From the NCBI RefSeq assembly GCF_023231945.1, contig NZ_JAJLJH010000003.1:515169-579168 (forward strand): 64,000 bases of DNA, written 5' to 3'. Below, one piece after another: positions 17,536 to 26,611 of this stretch (position 1 is its first letter; each line of letters opens with the position of its first letter). The notes beneath the pieces are model-generated. The model was not told the DNA's origin and searched no databases. It was given only the letters and a program-made list of their open reading frames with translations. This stretch comes from Scleromatobacter humisilvae. Lineage in GTDB: Bacteria > Pseudomonadota > Gammaproteobacteria > Burkholderiales > Burkholderiaceae_C. The translations under genes and the position numbers were made by a program.

Positions 17536-19260
17536 ATGGCAAGAACGGCAGCCGCCTACATGGCGGAGACGCTGCGGCAGGCGGGCGTGAAGCGCGTCTA
17601 TGGCGTCGTCGGCGACTCGCTCAACGGCTTCACCGATGCGCTGCGCCGCATGGACGGCGAGATCGAGTGGGTGCACGTGCGGCACGAGGAAGGCGCGGCC
17701 TTCGCGGCCGGCGCCGAGGCACACGTGACGGGCCGGCTGGCGGTCTGCGCCGGCAGCTGCGGGCCGGGCAACCTGCACCTGATCAACGGCCTGTTCGACT
17801 GCCAGCGCAACGGCACGCCCGTGCTGGCCATCGCCGCGCACATCCCCAGCACGGAGATCGGCATCGACTACTTCCAGGCCACGCACCCCGAGAGCCTGTT
17901 CAAGGAGTGCAGCCACTACGTCGAGCTCGTCTCGCGGCCCGAGCAGCTGCCGCAGATCCTGCACCGCGCGATGCGGGTGGCCGTCGCCAGGCGCGGTGTC
18001 GCGGTGGTCGTGATGCCCGGCGACGTGGCGCTCAAGCCGCTGGCCGCCGAGATCCCCAACTGGCTGCTTCCGAACAAGCCGGTGCAGGTGCCCGACGCGG
18101 ACGACCTGGCGCAGCTGGCGGCATTGCTGAACGCCGGCGAGCGCGTGACGATGCTCTGCGGCGCCGGATGCGCGGGCGCGCACGACGAGGTCGTCGAGCT
18201 CGCGGCCAAGCTGAAGGCGCCGATCGTGCATGCGTTCCGCGGCAAGGAACACATCGAGTACGACAACCCGTACGACGTCGGCATGACGGGCCTGGTGGGC
18301 TTCGCCTCCGGCTACGCGGCGATGAAGGGCTGCGACACGCTGCTGCTGCTGGGCACCGACTTCCCCTATCGCCCGTTCTACCCGGAGAACGCGCGCATCC
18401 TGCAGGTCGACCTGCGGCCCGAGGCGCTGGGCAACCGCTGCCGGATCGACCTCGGCGTCATCGGCGACGTCAAGGACACGATCCGTGCGCTGCTGCCCGA
18501 CATCCTCGAGAAGTCCGACACGCTGCACCTGAACAGCGCGCTCCAGCACTACGGCTCGGCGCGCAGCGACCTCGACGCGCTGGCCGAGAGCGGGCCCAAG
18601 AGCAAGCAGATCCATCCGCAGTACGTGTCGCGGCTGGTGAGCGAGCTGGCGGACGACGACGCGATCTTCACCTGCGACGTCGGCACGCCCATCATCTGGG
18701 CCGCGCGCTACCTGCAGATGAACGGCAGGCGCCGCCTCATCGGCTCGTTCAACCACGGCTCGATGGCCAACGCGATGCTGCAGGCGATCGGCGCGCAGTG
18801 CGCGTTCCGCGACCGCCAGGTGATCTCGATGTCGGGCGACGGCGGCTTCACGATGATGATGGGCGAGTTCGTCACGCTGATCCAGGCGGGGCTCAAGGTC
18901 AAGGTCATCGTGCTGAACAACGGCACGCTGGGCTTCGTCGAGATGGAGATGAAGGCCAACGGATTCGTCGATGCGGGCTGCGACCTCAGGAACCCGAACT
19001 TCGCCGCGATGGCCGAGGCGATGGGCGTCAAGGGCATCCGCGTCGAGCAGCCGCAGAAGCTGCACCAGGCGCTGGCCGAGGCCTTCGCGCACGACGGGCC
19101 GGTGCTGGTCGACGTCGTCAGCGCGCGCCAGGAGCTCGCGATGCCGCCGAAGACGACGCTGGAGGAGGCGCATCACTTCGGCATGTTCCTGATGAAGGCC
19201 GTGCTCGATGGCCGCGGGTCCCAGCTGGTCGACCTGGCGAAGACGAACCTGCTGCGTTGA
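17536..19260 (+). CDS. poxB: Pyruvate dehydrogenase (quinone) / pyruvate oxidase
   Basis: 574 residues and strikingly close to E. coli PoxB over its whole length. The N-terminal TPP-activating glutamate is in [14 protein letters not shown], followed by [19 protein letters not shown] and ECSHYVELV. The TPP/Mg2+ motif is SGDGGF...[13 protein letters not shown]. The C-terminus [16 protein letters not shown] matches the lipid-binding tail that lets PoxB dock on the membrane and reduce ubiquinone. It decarboxylates pyruvate to acetate and CO2 with FAD and passes the electrons to the quinone pool. Third gene of the C2 operon, with GGAGG upstream. The regulon also contains the quinol oxidase that would take these electrons. 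Confidence 0.95.
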   Translation: MARTAAAYMAETLRQAGVKRVYGVVGDSLNGFTDALRRMDGEIEWVHVRHEEGAAFAAGAEAHVTGRLAVCAGSCGPGNLHLINGLFDCQRNGTPVLAIAAHIPSTEIGIDYFQATHPESLFKECSHYVELVSRPEQLPQILHRAMRVAVARRGVAVVVMPGDVALKPLAAEIPNWLLPNKPVQVPDADDLAQLAALLNAGERVTMLCGAGCAGAHDEVVELAAKLKAPIVHAFRGKEHIEYDNPYDVGMTGLVGFASGYAAMKGCDTLLLLGTDFPYRPFYPENARILQVDLRPEALGNRCRIDLGVIGDVKDTIRALLPDILEKSDTLHLNSALQHYGSARSDLDALAESGPKSKQIHPQYVSRLVSELADDDAIFTCDVGTPIIWAARYLQMNGRRRLIGSFNHGSMANAMLQAIGAQCAFRDRQVISMSGDGGFTMMMGEFVTLIQAGLKVKVIVLNNGTLGFVEMEMKANGFVDAGCDLRNPNFAAMAEAMGVKGIRVEQPQKLHQALAEAFAHDGPVLVDVVSARQELAMPPKTTLEEAHHFGMFLMKAVLDGRGSQLVDLAKTNLLR

Positions 19261-19419
19261 CGCGCTGGACGTCCTGCGAGGTCTCGATTCCCGCGACGCG
19301 CCGGAGTCCGGCAGCGCGCGCCATGCCGTCTTCCACGCCGGGGCGTCGGCGAGGGGCGATCGATCGCTGGCCTGGGTGCCGCCCGCGCCCGGGCCGCTCG
19401 CGTTGGCGTGACGCGGCCG

Positions 19420-20844
19420 CTAGGTGCGGCTCGCCGACGCCTTCGGTGGCTCGCCTTCCAGCAGCGACTTGTCCCAGCCGCCGCCCAGCGCCTGGAACAG
19501 CGTCACGTAGGCGTTGAGTTCGTCGGCGCGCGCCTGTGCGATCGCGAGCTGCACCGACAGCAGGTTGCGCTGGGCGTCCAGCTGGTCGAGGAAGGGCGCG
19601 TAGCCCGACCTGTAGCGCGCCGAAGCGATCTGCAGCGTGCGCTCGAGGGCCGACTCCTGGGCCTGCAGCGAGGCCAGCTGCTCGTGCAGGCGCTGCGTCG
19701 CGGCGAGCGCGTCCTCGACCTGCCCGAATGCCTCCAGGGCCGCCTTGCGATAGGCGAAGGCCGCCTGGTCGCGGCGCGCGGCCGCCGCGTCCTGCTGCGC
19801 CTTGAGGCGCCCTGCATCGAGGATCGGAGCGAGGATGCTGGCGCCGATCGTGAACACGTCGACCGGATGGTTGTCGAGGATCGTGGACGTCACGTGGCCC
19901 CAGTCGCCGGACAGGCGCAGGTCCGGCATGAACGCGGCACGCGAGGCGTCGAGGGCGCGGTCGGCGGCGACGACGCGCTCCTCGGCCTCCACGATGTCGG
20001 GGCGTCGCCGCAGCAGCGAGGACGGCAGCGCCGCGGGAGCGGGCGGCGGCGTCGCCTCGAGGGCGGGCCCGCCGCGTTCGATGGCGCCGGGGTTGCGCCC
20101 GAGCAGGATGCTCAAGGCATCCTCGGTGCGCCGGATGGCCAGCTCCGTCGCGGGGATCTGTTGCTCGGTCGCCCGGTACTCGGCCTCGGCCTGCGCCAGA
20201 TCGAGCTGGGCGGCATAGCCCACCGAAACGCGCCGGCGCACGAGCCTGAGCGTCTGGTCGCGCGCGTCCAGTGTCTGGCGCAGGGTCGCCAGGCGCGCAT
20301 CGAGCGACCGCAGCGTGAACCAGTCCCGCGCCGCGGTGGCCGCGACCAGCAGCCGCACATCGGCCTGCGCCGCGCGCGACCCGAGGAGGGTGGCGCGCGC
20401 CGCCGCGTCGGCCGCGCGCAGGCGGCCGAACAGGTCGGCGTCGAAAGAGAACGCGAGCACGGGCTCGGTGACGTTCTCGACCTGCGGCAGGCCGCGCGCC
20501 GGATTGATGCTGCGATCGCGCTGGTACACGACGGTGCCGTCGAGCTCGGGCAGGCGCTGCGCCCGCGCGAACGCCGCCTGGCCCATCAGCTCCTCGACGC
20601 GCGCCGCGGCGATCCTGACGTCGTCGTTGTCGGCGAGCGCGGCGGTGACGATGCGCGTCAGGTCCGGGTCGCCGAAGCTGTCCCACCACGTCGCTGCAAG
20701 CCCCGGGCCGGGATGCTCCGGCACCGTGCGCCAGTCCGCCGGCGGCGTGACCTTCGCGTCCGGCGGCACGGCCGGCCGCGGGCCGGCGCATCCCGCCAGC
20801 AGCGCGAGCGCGGCCAGCGCGGCCCTAGTGCGCGGCGCCGACAT
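19420..20844 (-). CDS. Outer-membrane efflux lipoprotein (NodT/OprM family)
   Basis: 474 residues. A lipoprotein signal (ALAALALLAGCAG, Cys at about 19) is followed by two OEP repeats rich in long coiled helices, with the family phrases WWDSFGDPDL, VLAFSFDADLFGRLRAADAAARA and RRRPDIVEAEERV. It is the TolC-like outer-membrane channel of the three-part efflux pump encoded by the two genes upstream. The start overlaps the membrane-fusion gene by 20 bp. The 159-bp gap beyond its stop, up to the poxB stop, holds nothing I can support. Confidence 0.93.
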   Translation of the reverse strand: MSAPRTRAALAALALLAGCAGPRPAVPPDAKVTPPADWRTVPEHPGPGLAATWWDSFGDPDLTRIVTAALADNDDVRIAAARVEELMGQAAFARAQRLPELDGTVVYQRDRSINPARGLPQVENVTEPVLAFSFDADLFGRLRAADAAARATLLGSRAAQADVRLLVAATAARDWFTLRSLDARLATLRQTLDARDQTLRLVRRRVSVGYAAQLDLAQAEAEYRATEQQIPATELAIRRTEDALSILLGRNPGAIERGGPALEATPPPAPAALPSSLLRRRPDIVEAEERVVAADRALDASRAAFMPDLRLSGDWGHVTSTILDNHPVDVFTIGASILAPILDAGRLKAQQDAAAARRDQAAFAYRKAALEAFGQVEDALAATQRLHEQLASLQAQESALERTLQIASARYRSGYAPFLDQLDAQRNLLSVQLAIAQARADELNAYVTLFQALGGGWDKSLLEGEPPKASASRT

Positions 20845-21940
20845 CGACGTGCGCCTCCACGGACATGCCCGGTCGCAGCGCCTGCAGCGCGTCGGCGGCG
20901 CCGTCGAGGCGCAGTCGCACGCCGATGCGCTGCGGGATCTTGACGAAGTTGCCGGTGCCGTTGTCCGGCTTGACGACGGAGAACTCGGAGCCGGCCGCCG
21001 GCGCGATGTCCTCGACGACGCCGTCCATGCGGCGCCCGCCAAGCGCGTCGACGGTGACCCAGGCCCGCATGTCCCGGTGCATGCCCGCCGTCTGGGTCTC
21101 CTTGTAGTTGGCGATGACCCAGCGATCCGCGGGCACCAGCGGCAGCAATTGCGTCCCGTTCGTGACGTACTGGCCCAGCCGCACGCCGACCTCGCCCAGG
21201 CGCCCGCTCTCGGGCGCGCGCACGACGGTGTTCTCGAGGTCGATCTCGGCCGTGCGCAATTGCGCGGCCGCGGCGTCGATCTGGGCCTGGATGCTCTCGC
21301 GGTTGACTTCGACGGTGCGGATGTCCTGGCGGGCGATCTCGTGCGCCGCCTGCGCCTGCTCGAGCTGGGCCTGCGACTGGGCGAGCGCGGCGCGGGTCTG
21401 GTCGCGTTCGCGGACGGAGACCGAGCCGTCGGTGACGAGGTCGTCGACGCGCCCGAGGTCGGCCTGCGACCGCAGCAGCTGCGCCCTGGCGTTGAGGATG
21501 CCGGCGGCCTGCGACGCCAGCGCCGCCACGCGCGACGCATGCGCCTGGTCGAGGTTGGCCAGCGCGGCCTTCTGCGCCTCGAGCGCGGCGCGCGCCTGGT
21601 CGACCTTCGCGTGGTACTGGCGATCGTCGATGCGCACCAGCACCTGGCCGGCCTTCACGTCGGCGAAGTCCGTCGCCTCGACCGCCACGACATAGCCGCT
21701 GACCTGCGGCGCGATGATGGTGGTGCGGCCGCGGACGTACGCGTTGTCGGTGACCTGCACGCCCGAGCGGAACGGCGGCAGCTCCCACGCCCGCAGCACC
21801 GCCAGCACCGCGATGGCCGCGAGCACGAGGATGAGCACGACGAGCAGCGGACGCTTGGCGGGCAGGGGCCAGTGGCCGCGAGGAGCGGGCGCGGGCGCGG
21901 GCGCGGGCGAGGCGGCGTCGGTGGCGGTGGCGTCGGTCAT
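20825..21940 (-). CDS. HlyD/EmrA-family membrane fusion protein
   Basis: 371 residues. An Ala/Pro-rich cytoplasmic leader comes first, then one membrane helix (LLVVLILVLAAIAVLAVL, about 34-51). Next are the biotinyl-lipoyl half-motifs around a long coiled coil (residues about 105-215), and a beta-barrel domain with SEFSVVKPDNGTGNFVKIPQRI. This is the EmrA-type adaptor that links an inner-membrane MFS pump to the outer-membrane channel. It starts within the stop of the MFS gene (ATGA) and overlaps the channel gene, a fully coupled efflux operon. Confidence 0.93.
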   Translation of the reverse strand: MTDATATDAASPAPAPAPAPRGHWPLPAKRPLLVVLILVLAAIAVLAVLRAWELPPFRSGVQVTDNAYVRGRTTIIAPQVSGYVVAVEATDFADVKAGQVLVRIDDRQYHAKVDQARAALEAQKAALANLDQAHASRVAALASQAAGILNARAQLLRSQADLGRVDDLVTDGSVSVRERDQTRAALAQSQAQLEQAQAAHEIARQDIRTVEVNRESIQAQIDAAAAQLRTAEIDLENTVVRAPESGRLGEVGVRLGQYVTNGTQLLPLVPADRWVIANYKETQTAGMHRDMRAWVTVDALGGRRMDGVVEDIAPAAGSEFSVVKPDNGTGNFVKIPQRIGVRLRLDGAADALQALRPGMSVEAHVDVGAAH

Positions 21941-23583
21941 GTGGGTTCGGTGCGGCGAATGGGCCGGACGGCGGCGAGCAGCAGCAGGACGACGACGAGC
22001 AGCGCCGTGGCGAGCGCGAGGCGCCAGACGAGGCGAAAGACGTCGTTGAAGGCGAGCACCGTGGCCTCGCGCGTCATCGATGCCACGAGCGCCGCGCCGC
22101 CCTGCTGGGCGCGCAGCGCCGGATCGGCAACGGTGCACGCGAGCGCTCGCGTCGAGCCCGCGACGCGATTGGCGACCTGGACGTCTCCCGCCGGCATGCG
22201 CTCCGCCAGCTCCTGGAAATGGGCCCGGGTCGCGATGGTCTGGTAGCTGCCCAGCAGCGCCGATCCGACGAGGCCGCCGATGTTCTGCGTCATGCTGAAG
22301 ACGACGACGAGCGTCACGAAGTAGTCGGCGCCCAGGCGCATCACCTTGAGGATGCCGTGCGCCATCGTCGGCCCGATGAACAGGCAGGTGCCGAAGCCGA
22401 TCAGCGACTGGCTCAGGTACAACTGCTCGGGCCGGGTGAGGTCGTTGGCGCGGCTGTCCATCCACGCGCCGGCGGCGATCGCGAGGCTGGCGACGATGAC
22501 CTGCCTGGGAATCGCCCGTTCCGACACCGTCAGCACGCAGGCGACGATGCCCGCGAGCATCGAGACGATGACCCAGCAGAACAAGGTGCGAAGCTGGTCG
22601 TTGTCGAGGTTGCCGGCGGTCAGCAGCCCGACGGCGCCATAGGTCTGCTCGGCGAGCGCCAGCCGCATCAGGAACGCGATCGCGATGAAGCCCAGGAAAT
22701 CGCGCGTGCCGATCCAGCCGACCTGGATCAGCGGCCGTTCGCGCGACGCCTCGATCGCGATGGCGGCCGCGAGCAGCGGGATGGCGATCGCCAGGACGAC
22801 GCCGAGCCAGGGCGTGTCGGTCCACCACGCCAGCCTGCCGCGATTGAGGACGCCGCAGATCATCAGCACGGCCGGCAGCAGCAGGGCGACCGTGACGAAG
22901 TCCAGCGGCTGGAACAGCTTCGATCGCGGCGTCGGCGGCAAGGGCAGGAGCGTGATGAGCGTGAGCGTCGTGATGCCCGTCGCCAGCTCGAGGCAATGCT
23001 GGCCGAACCAGCCGCCTTCCGACAGCAGGTCCACCGGTATCAGCCTGGCCAGGGGCGTGCCGAGCTGGGTCATGCCCAGGCCCGTGACCATGGCGACGGC
23101 GCGCGCCTTGGGCGGCACGACCTGCAGCAGGTAGTAGATGCCCGTCGTGGTCATGCCGCCGGCCACGACGCCGCTGACGAAGCGCACGACGGCCTCGGCG
23201 GCGAAGCCCGTCAGGAAGAACTGCGCCGCGGCGATGGCGATGTAGACGAGCAGCAGCGCGCGCATCACGCCGGGCATGCTGAACTGCGCGCGGGCCTTCA
23301 CCAGCATCGTGTTGGCGCACGAGTTCGCGGCGACGTAGATCGCCGGCAACCAGCTCAGCTCCGCGACGTAGGCCGCATGTTCGCCGGACAGGTTGGGCAC
23401 GTTGACCGTGACCGTCGCATTGACGAAGGTGGTCGTGGCGCCGATCCACAGGCCGATCGCGGCGTAGGCCAATCGACGCAGCGGCGGATGCGGCGGCGAG
23501 AACGGGCCGCCGGGAAAGCTCGGTCGGTCCTCGGGCCGGAACTCGTAGCCGCCGTCGGCCAGGGAGGGCGTTGTCGTGGTCAT
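21937..23583 (-). CDS. MFS multidrug transporter, DHA2 (EmrB/QacA-like)
   Basis: 548 residues with about 14 hydrophobic helices, the DHA2 number. The start follows a hydrophilic leader (EFRPEDRPSFPGGPFSPP). The central loop after helix 6 (PLPPTPRSKLFQPLDFV) and a long periplasmic loop near the C-terminus (QELAERMPAGDVQVANRV) are as in EmrB-type exporters. It probably pumps an acidic or amphipathic compound out together with the EmrA-like and NodT-like partners. It lies 45 bp after the PoxB-like gene, so efflux is co-transcribed with a pyruvate-oxidase-type enzyme. The substrate is unknown. Confidence 0.9.
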   Translation of the reverse strand: MTTTTPSLADGGYEFRPEDRPSFPGGPFSPPHPPLRRLAYAAIGLWIGATTTFVNATVTVNVPNLSGEHAAYVAELSWLPAIYVAANSCANTMLVKARAQFSMPGVMRALLLVYIAIAAAQFFLTGFAAEAVVRFVSGVVAGGMTTTGIYYLLQVVPPKARAVAMVTGLGMTQLGTPLARLIPVDLLSEGGWFGQHCLELATGITTLTLITLLPLPPTPRSKLFQPLDFVTVALLLPAVLMICGVLNRGRLAWWTDTPWLGVVLAIAIPLLAAAIAIEASRERPLIQVGWIGTRDFLGFIAIAFLMRLALAEQTYGAVGLLTAGNLDNDQLRTLFCWVIVSMLAGIVACVLTVSERAIPRQVIVASLAIAAGAWMDSRANDLTRPEQLYLSQSLIGFGTCLFIGPTMAHGILKVMRLGADYFVTLVVVFSMTQNIGGLVGSALLGSYQTIATRAHFQELAERMPAGDVQVANRVAGSTRALACTVADPALRAQQGGAALVASMTREATVLAFNDVFRLVWRLALATALLVVVLLLLAAVRPIRRTEPT

Positions 23584-23628
23584 CGAGGCGTTCCCCGTCC
23601 GCGGCGGGCATGGCGTCCCGCACGGTCC

Positions 23629-25341
23629 TTAGAGGAAGTTCTCCTTGATCATCTCGAGCACGTCGCCGCCGCGGCCCGCCAGCACGGCTCGGGTGGAATA
23701 GAGCGCCATGCCCAGCACCGCCTTGGCCTCGATGAAGGGCGGCATCACGAGCTGCTGCGGCTGGACGCGGACGTTGAGCAGCGCGGGCCCGGGTTGTGCG
23801 AGCCACGTCTGGATGGCCTCCTCGAGCTCCTCGCCCTTGTCGACGGTGCGGCCCCACAGGCCCATCGCCGCGGCGACCTTGCCGAAGTCGGGGTTCTTCA
23901 GGTCGGTGTAAAGGTCGACCATGCCCTCGGCGCGCTGCTCGATCTCCACGAAGCCCAGCTTGCGGTTGTCGTAGACGCAGATCTTGATCGGCAGGTCTTC
24001 CTGGATCGTCGTCATCAGGTCGCCGAACAGCATCGCGATGCCGCCGTCGCCGCACATGCAGATCACCTGGCGTCCGGGCTGGCACTTCTTCATGCCGAGC
24101 GCCGCGGGCATCGCGTGGGCCATCGTCCCGTGCAGCAGGCTGGCGAACAGCCGCCGCTTGCCGTTCATGTCCAGCATGCGGTAGGCCCACACCGTGGGCG
24201 TGCCGTCGTCGGACGAGAACAGCGCGTCGTCGTCGGCGTACTGGTTGATCAGCCTGGTCACGTAGGTGCCGGGAATGCTGCCGTCGCGTCCCGGCACGGC
24301 CTTGTCGCGCATCGCCTGGAGGTCGTGCTCGTACTTGCGGACCCAGTGGTCGCGGAACGACGTGTCGGAACGCTCCTGCAGCAGCGGCAGCAGCGCGGCC
24401 ATGGTCGCCTTGATGTCGCCCACGACCCCCAGGTGCACGGGATGGCGCCGGCCCAGGTGCGTGGGATCGATGTCGACCTGGATGATCTTCGCGTTGTCCG
24501 GATAGAACTGGCGCCAGGCGAAGTCCGCGCCCAGCAGCAGCAAGGTGTCGCAGTCGAGGATCGCGTGATACCCCGCCTCGGTGCCGATGATCCCGGTCAT
24601 GCCGATGTTGTACGGATTGCCCGGCTCGATGGCCTCCTTGCCGCGCGACGTGTGCGCGATGGGGCACTTCAGCTTCTCGGCGACCTGCAGGATCTGCGCC
24701 AGCGCGCCCTCGCAGCCGGAGCCGCCGTAGATCGTGACCTTGCCGCCGGTGTTCAGCAGCGCGGCCATGTCGGCCAGTTCGCCGTCGCTCGGGCGCAGCA
24801 CGGGCGACGGTGCGTGGAGCGAGAACGGGGTCTTGTCGTTCGACTGCGCGTGGGAGACGTCGACCGGCACGACCAGCACCGCCACGCCGCGCTTGTTGAT
24901 GGCCGCCTGGCAGGCCGCGACCGTCTTGCGCCGGGCCTGGTCGGGCGTCAGGATCGTCTCGCAATACACGCTGCAGCTCTTGTAGATTCCCTGCAGGTCG
25001 ACTTCCTGGATGAAGTCGAACCCGATCTCCTCGCGCGTGACCTGGCTGGCGATGAGGATCAGCGGCGCCCGGTTGCGGTTGGCCTCGAACACGCCGTTGA
25101 TGAAGTGCAGGCTGCCCGGTCCGCAACTGCCCGCGATGGCGGTGAGCTTGCCGGTCACGAGGGATTCCGACTGGGCCGCGAACGCGCCCGCCTCTTCATG
25201 GCGCATGTGCACCCACTCGATCTCGCTCTTGTCGATCTCGAGGGCGATGCGATTGAGGGTGTCCCCGACGATGCCGTAGCAGCGCCGGACGCCGGCTTCG
25301 AACAGAGTCTCGACGATGATCTCGGCGACCGGTTGGCTCAT
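23629..25341 (-). CDS. TPP-dependent pyruvate oxidase-like enzyme (second PoxB homologue)
   Basis: 570 residues of the PoxB/acetolactate synthase family. It shows RHEEAGAFAAQSESLVTG with the catalytic Glu, AIAGSCGPGSLHFINGVFEA, the TPP motif CGDGGIAMLFGDLMTTI...YDNRKLGFVEIEQ, and a C-terminal ...GRGGDVLEMIKENFL tail like the membrane-docking end of PoxB. It is clearly a different subgroup from the poxB product at 17536-19260: DN replaces NN in the TPP motif and the substrate loops differ. Family members oxidise pyruvate or make acetolactate; which applies here is open. First gene of a minus-strand operon with a three-part efflux pump, 90 nt downstream of the site D1 hexamer. Confidence 0.88.
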   Translation of the reverse strand: MSQPVAEIIVETLFEAGVRRCYGIVGDTLNRIALEIDKSEIEWVHMRHEEAGAFAAQSESLVTGKLTAIAGSCGPGSLHFINGVFEANRNRAPLILIASQVTREEIGFDFIQEVDLQGIYKSCSVYCETILTPDQARRKTVAACQAAINKRGVAVLVVPVDVSHAQSNDKTPFSLHAPSPVLRPSDGELADMAALLNTGGKVTIYGGSGCEGALAQILQVAEKLKCPIAHTSRGKEAIEPGNPYNIGMTGIIGTEAGYHAILDCDTLLLLGADFAWRQFYPDNAKIIQVDIDPTHLGRRHPVHLGVVGDIKATMAALLPLLQERSDTSFRDHWVRKYEHDLQAMRDKAVPGRDGSIPGTYVTRLINQYADDDALFSSDDGTPTVWAYRMLDMNGKRRLFASLLHGTMAHAMPAALGMKKCQPGRQVICMCGDGGIAMLFGDLMTTIQEDLPIKICVYDNRKLGFVEIEQRAEGMVDLYTDLKNPDFGKVAAAMGLWGRTVDKGEELEEAIQTWLAQPGPALLNVRVQPQQLVMPPFIEAKAVLGMALYSTRAVLAGRGGDVLEMIKENFL

Positions 25342-25431
25342 GGACGCTCTCCTGAAGTTGGGACGGCGGCTGCCTGACGGTGACTTGCGCGGGGACGTCC
25401 CGGTCCACGCGCGACGACAGCGCCTCGCCGC

Positions 25432-25477
25432 AGTCTGCTGACCCGCGGGCAGGCCTCACATCCCCCGGGCGGGGCAC
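25432..25477 (-). promoter_or_regulatory. Class II-type promoter, site D1 (drives PoxB-like/efflux operon)
   Basis: On the minus strand the 20-mer GTGCCCCGCCCGGGGGATGT (25477 to 25458) is followed after exactly 20 nt by CAGACT (25437 to 25432). The start codon is 90 nt downstream. Confidence 0.63.
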
Positions 25478-25531
25478 CGGCGCGCGCCGCGCCTGCGGCC
25501 CACGCAAGCTTGGCGCAGGGATGCCGCCGCC

Positions 25532-25577
25532 GTACCCCACGCGGGGGATATCCGGCCCGGCGGCCGGCCCCGAGCAT
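25532..25577 (+). promoter_or_regulatory. Class II-type promoter, site D2 (drives cyoABCD)
   Basis: The 20-mer GTACCCCACGCGGGGGATAT (25532-25551) is followed after exactly 20 nt by GAGCAT (25572-25577). The cyoA start is 105 nt downstream. It differs from the best form at a few outer positions but keeps the CCC and GGGGGAT cores. Confidence 0.6.
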
Positions 25578-25682
25578 GTCGTCCAACAGCCGCCGATCGA
25601 TGCTCGGCGCGATGCATGGGCGGGGAGCCGATCGGCCACCGCGTCTTGTCGGCAACCGTGTTCAGACGTCGAGGGGATTCCG

Positions 25683-26609
25683 ATGGCAACGCAGTGGCAA
25701 GCGCGTCTGGCAGGCCTCGTCGGAGCGATGCTCGGCGCGTTCGCGACGACGGCGCGGGCCACCAGCGTGCTCGACCCCTGGGGGGCCGTGGGCGCATCCG
25801 AACTGCAGCTGCTGTACGAGTCGCTGGGCGTGATGCTGCTGGTCGTCGTGCCGGTGCTCGTGCTGACGCTCGCGTTCGCCTGGTGGTTCCGCGCGTCCAA
25901 CAAGCGCGCCACCTACATGCCGGACTGGGAATACAGCGGCAAGATCGAGTTCACGGTCTGGATCATCCCGCTGCTGGTCGTGCTGTTCCTCGCGGCGATC
26001 GCCTGGGTCGGCGCGCACGAGCTCGACCCCTACAAGCCGATCGCGAGCGCGAACAAGCGCGTGCGCGTCGAGGTCGTGTCGATGGACTGGAAGTGGCTGT
26101 TCATCTATCCCGAGCTGGGCGTGGCGAGCGTCAATGAAATGGCGCTTCCCGTCGACGTGCCGGTGAGCATGGACATCACGTCCGCGACGGTGATGAACGC
26201 GATCTTCATCCCCGGCCTGGCCGGGCAGATCTACGCGATGAGCGGCATGTGCACGCAGATGTCCGTCATCGCGGCCAGGCCCGGGACCTATCGGGGCCTG
26301 GCGACGCAGTTCAGCGGCGAAGGCTTCTCCGACATGCACTTCAAGGTGGTCGCGGCGGATCGCGCGGGCTTCGACCAGTGGATCGAGGGCCTGCGCCAGT
26401 CCGGGCGTTCTCTCGACAAGGCCGCCTACGAGCAGCTGATCGCCGCGCATGCCACCGGGAAGACGACGTTCTACTCGTACGCCGAGGACGGCCTGTTCGA
26501 CTACGCGCTGCAGCGGGGAACGAAGCCCGCCTCCTCGGTGGTCGCGCGAACGACAGCCCCCGACGTGGGCGCCTGTCAGGACATGACCCTTTCCAATGGA
26601 GTCGACTGA
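25683..26609 (+). CDS. cyoA: Cytochrome bo3 ubiquinol oxidase subunit II
   Basis: 308 residues. A signal-like N-terminus and two membrane helices (about 44-66 and 88-108) precede a periplasmic cupredoxin domain. The blocks [21 protein letters not shown] and [19 protein letters not shown]...[22 protein letters not shown] closely follow E. coli CyoA. The CuA ligands of cytochrome c oxidases (CxxxC plus His and Met) are absent, which marks it as a quinol oxidase subunit. Unlike E. coli CyoA no lipobox cysteine is seen. First gene of cyoABCD under promoter D2. It takes electrons from ubiquinol and contributes to proton pumping with subunit I. Confidence 0.95.
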   Translation: MATQWQARLAGLVGAMLGAFATTARATSVLDPWGAVGASELQLLYESLGVMLLVVVPVLVLTLAFAWWFRASNKRATYMPDWEYSGKIEFTVWIIPLLVVLFLAAIAWVGAHELDPYKPIASANKRVRVEVVSMDWKWLFIYPELGVASVNEMALPVDVPVSMDITSATVMNAIFIPGLAGQIYAMSGMCTQMSVIAARPGTYRGLATQFSGEGFSDMHFKVVAADRAGFDQWIEGLRQSGRSLDKAAYEQLIAAHATGKTTFYSYAEDGLFDYALQRGTKPASSVVARTTAPDVGACQDMTLSNGVD

Positions 26610-26611
26610 AG

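Larger units (their letters stand above)
25342..25682. other. 341-bp divergent intergenic region
   Basis: No gene. It contains promoters D1 (minus, to the PoxB-like/efflux operon) and D2 (plus, to cyoABCD), whose 20-mers are 54 nt apart. The spacer can fold into a G+C-rich hairpin, but without a conserved core comparable to a known riboswitch. Confidence 0.7.

Noticed and set aside
19261..19419. Possible small gene between poxB and the efflux channel gene.
   Set aside because: The only open frame is a continuation of a shifted frame of poxB with no ribosome site or recognisable product.
25683..26609. Cytochrome c oxidase subunit II rather than a quinol oxidase.
   Set aside because: The CuA ligands are absent and the sequence follows CyoA, so the complex is a bo-type quinol oxidase.
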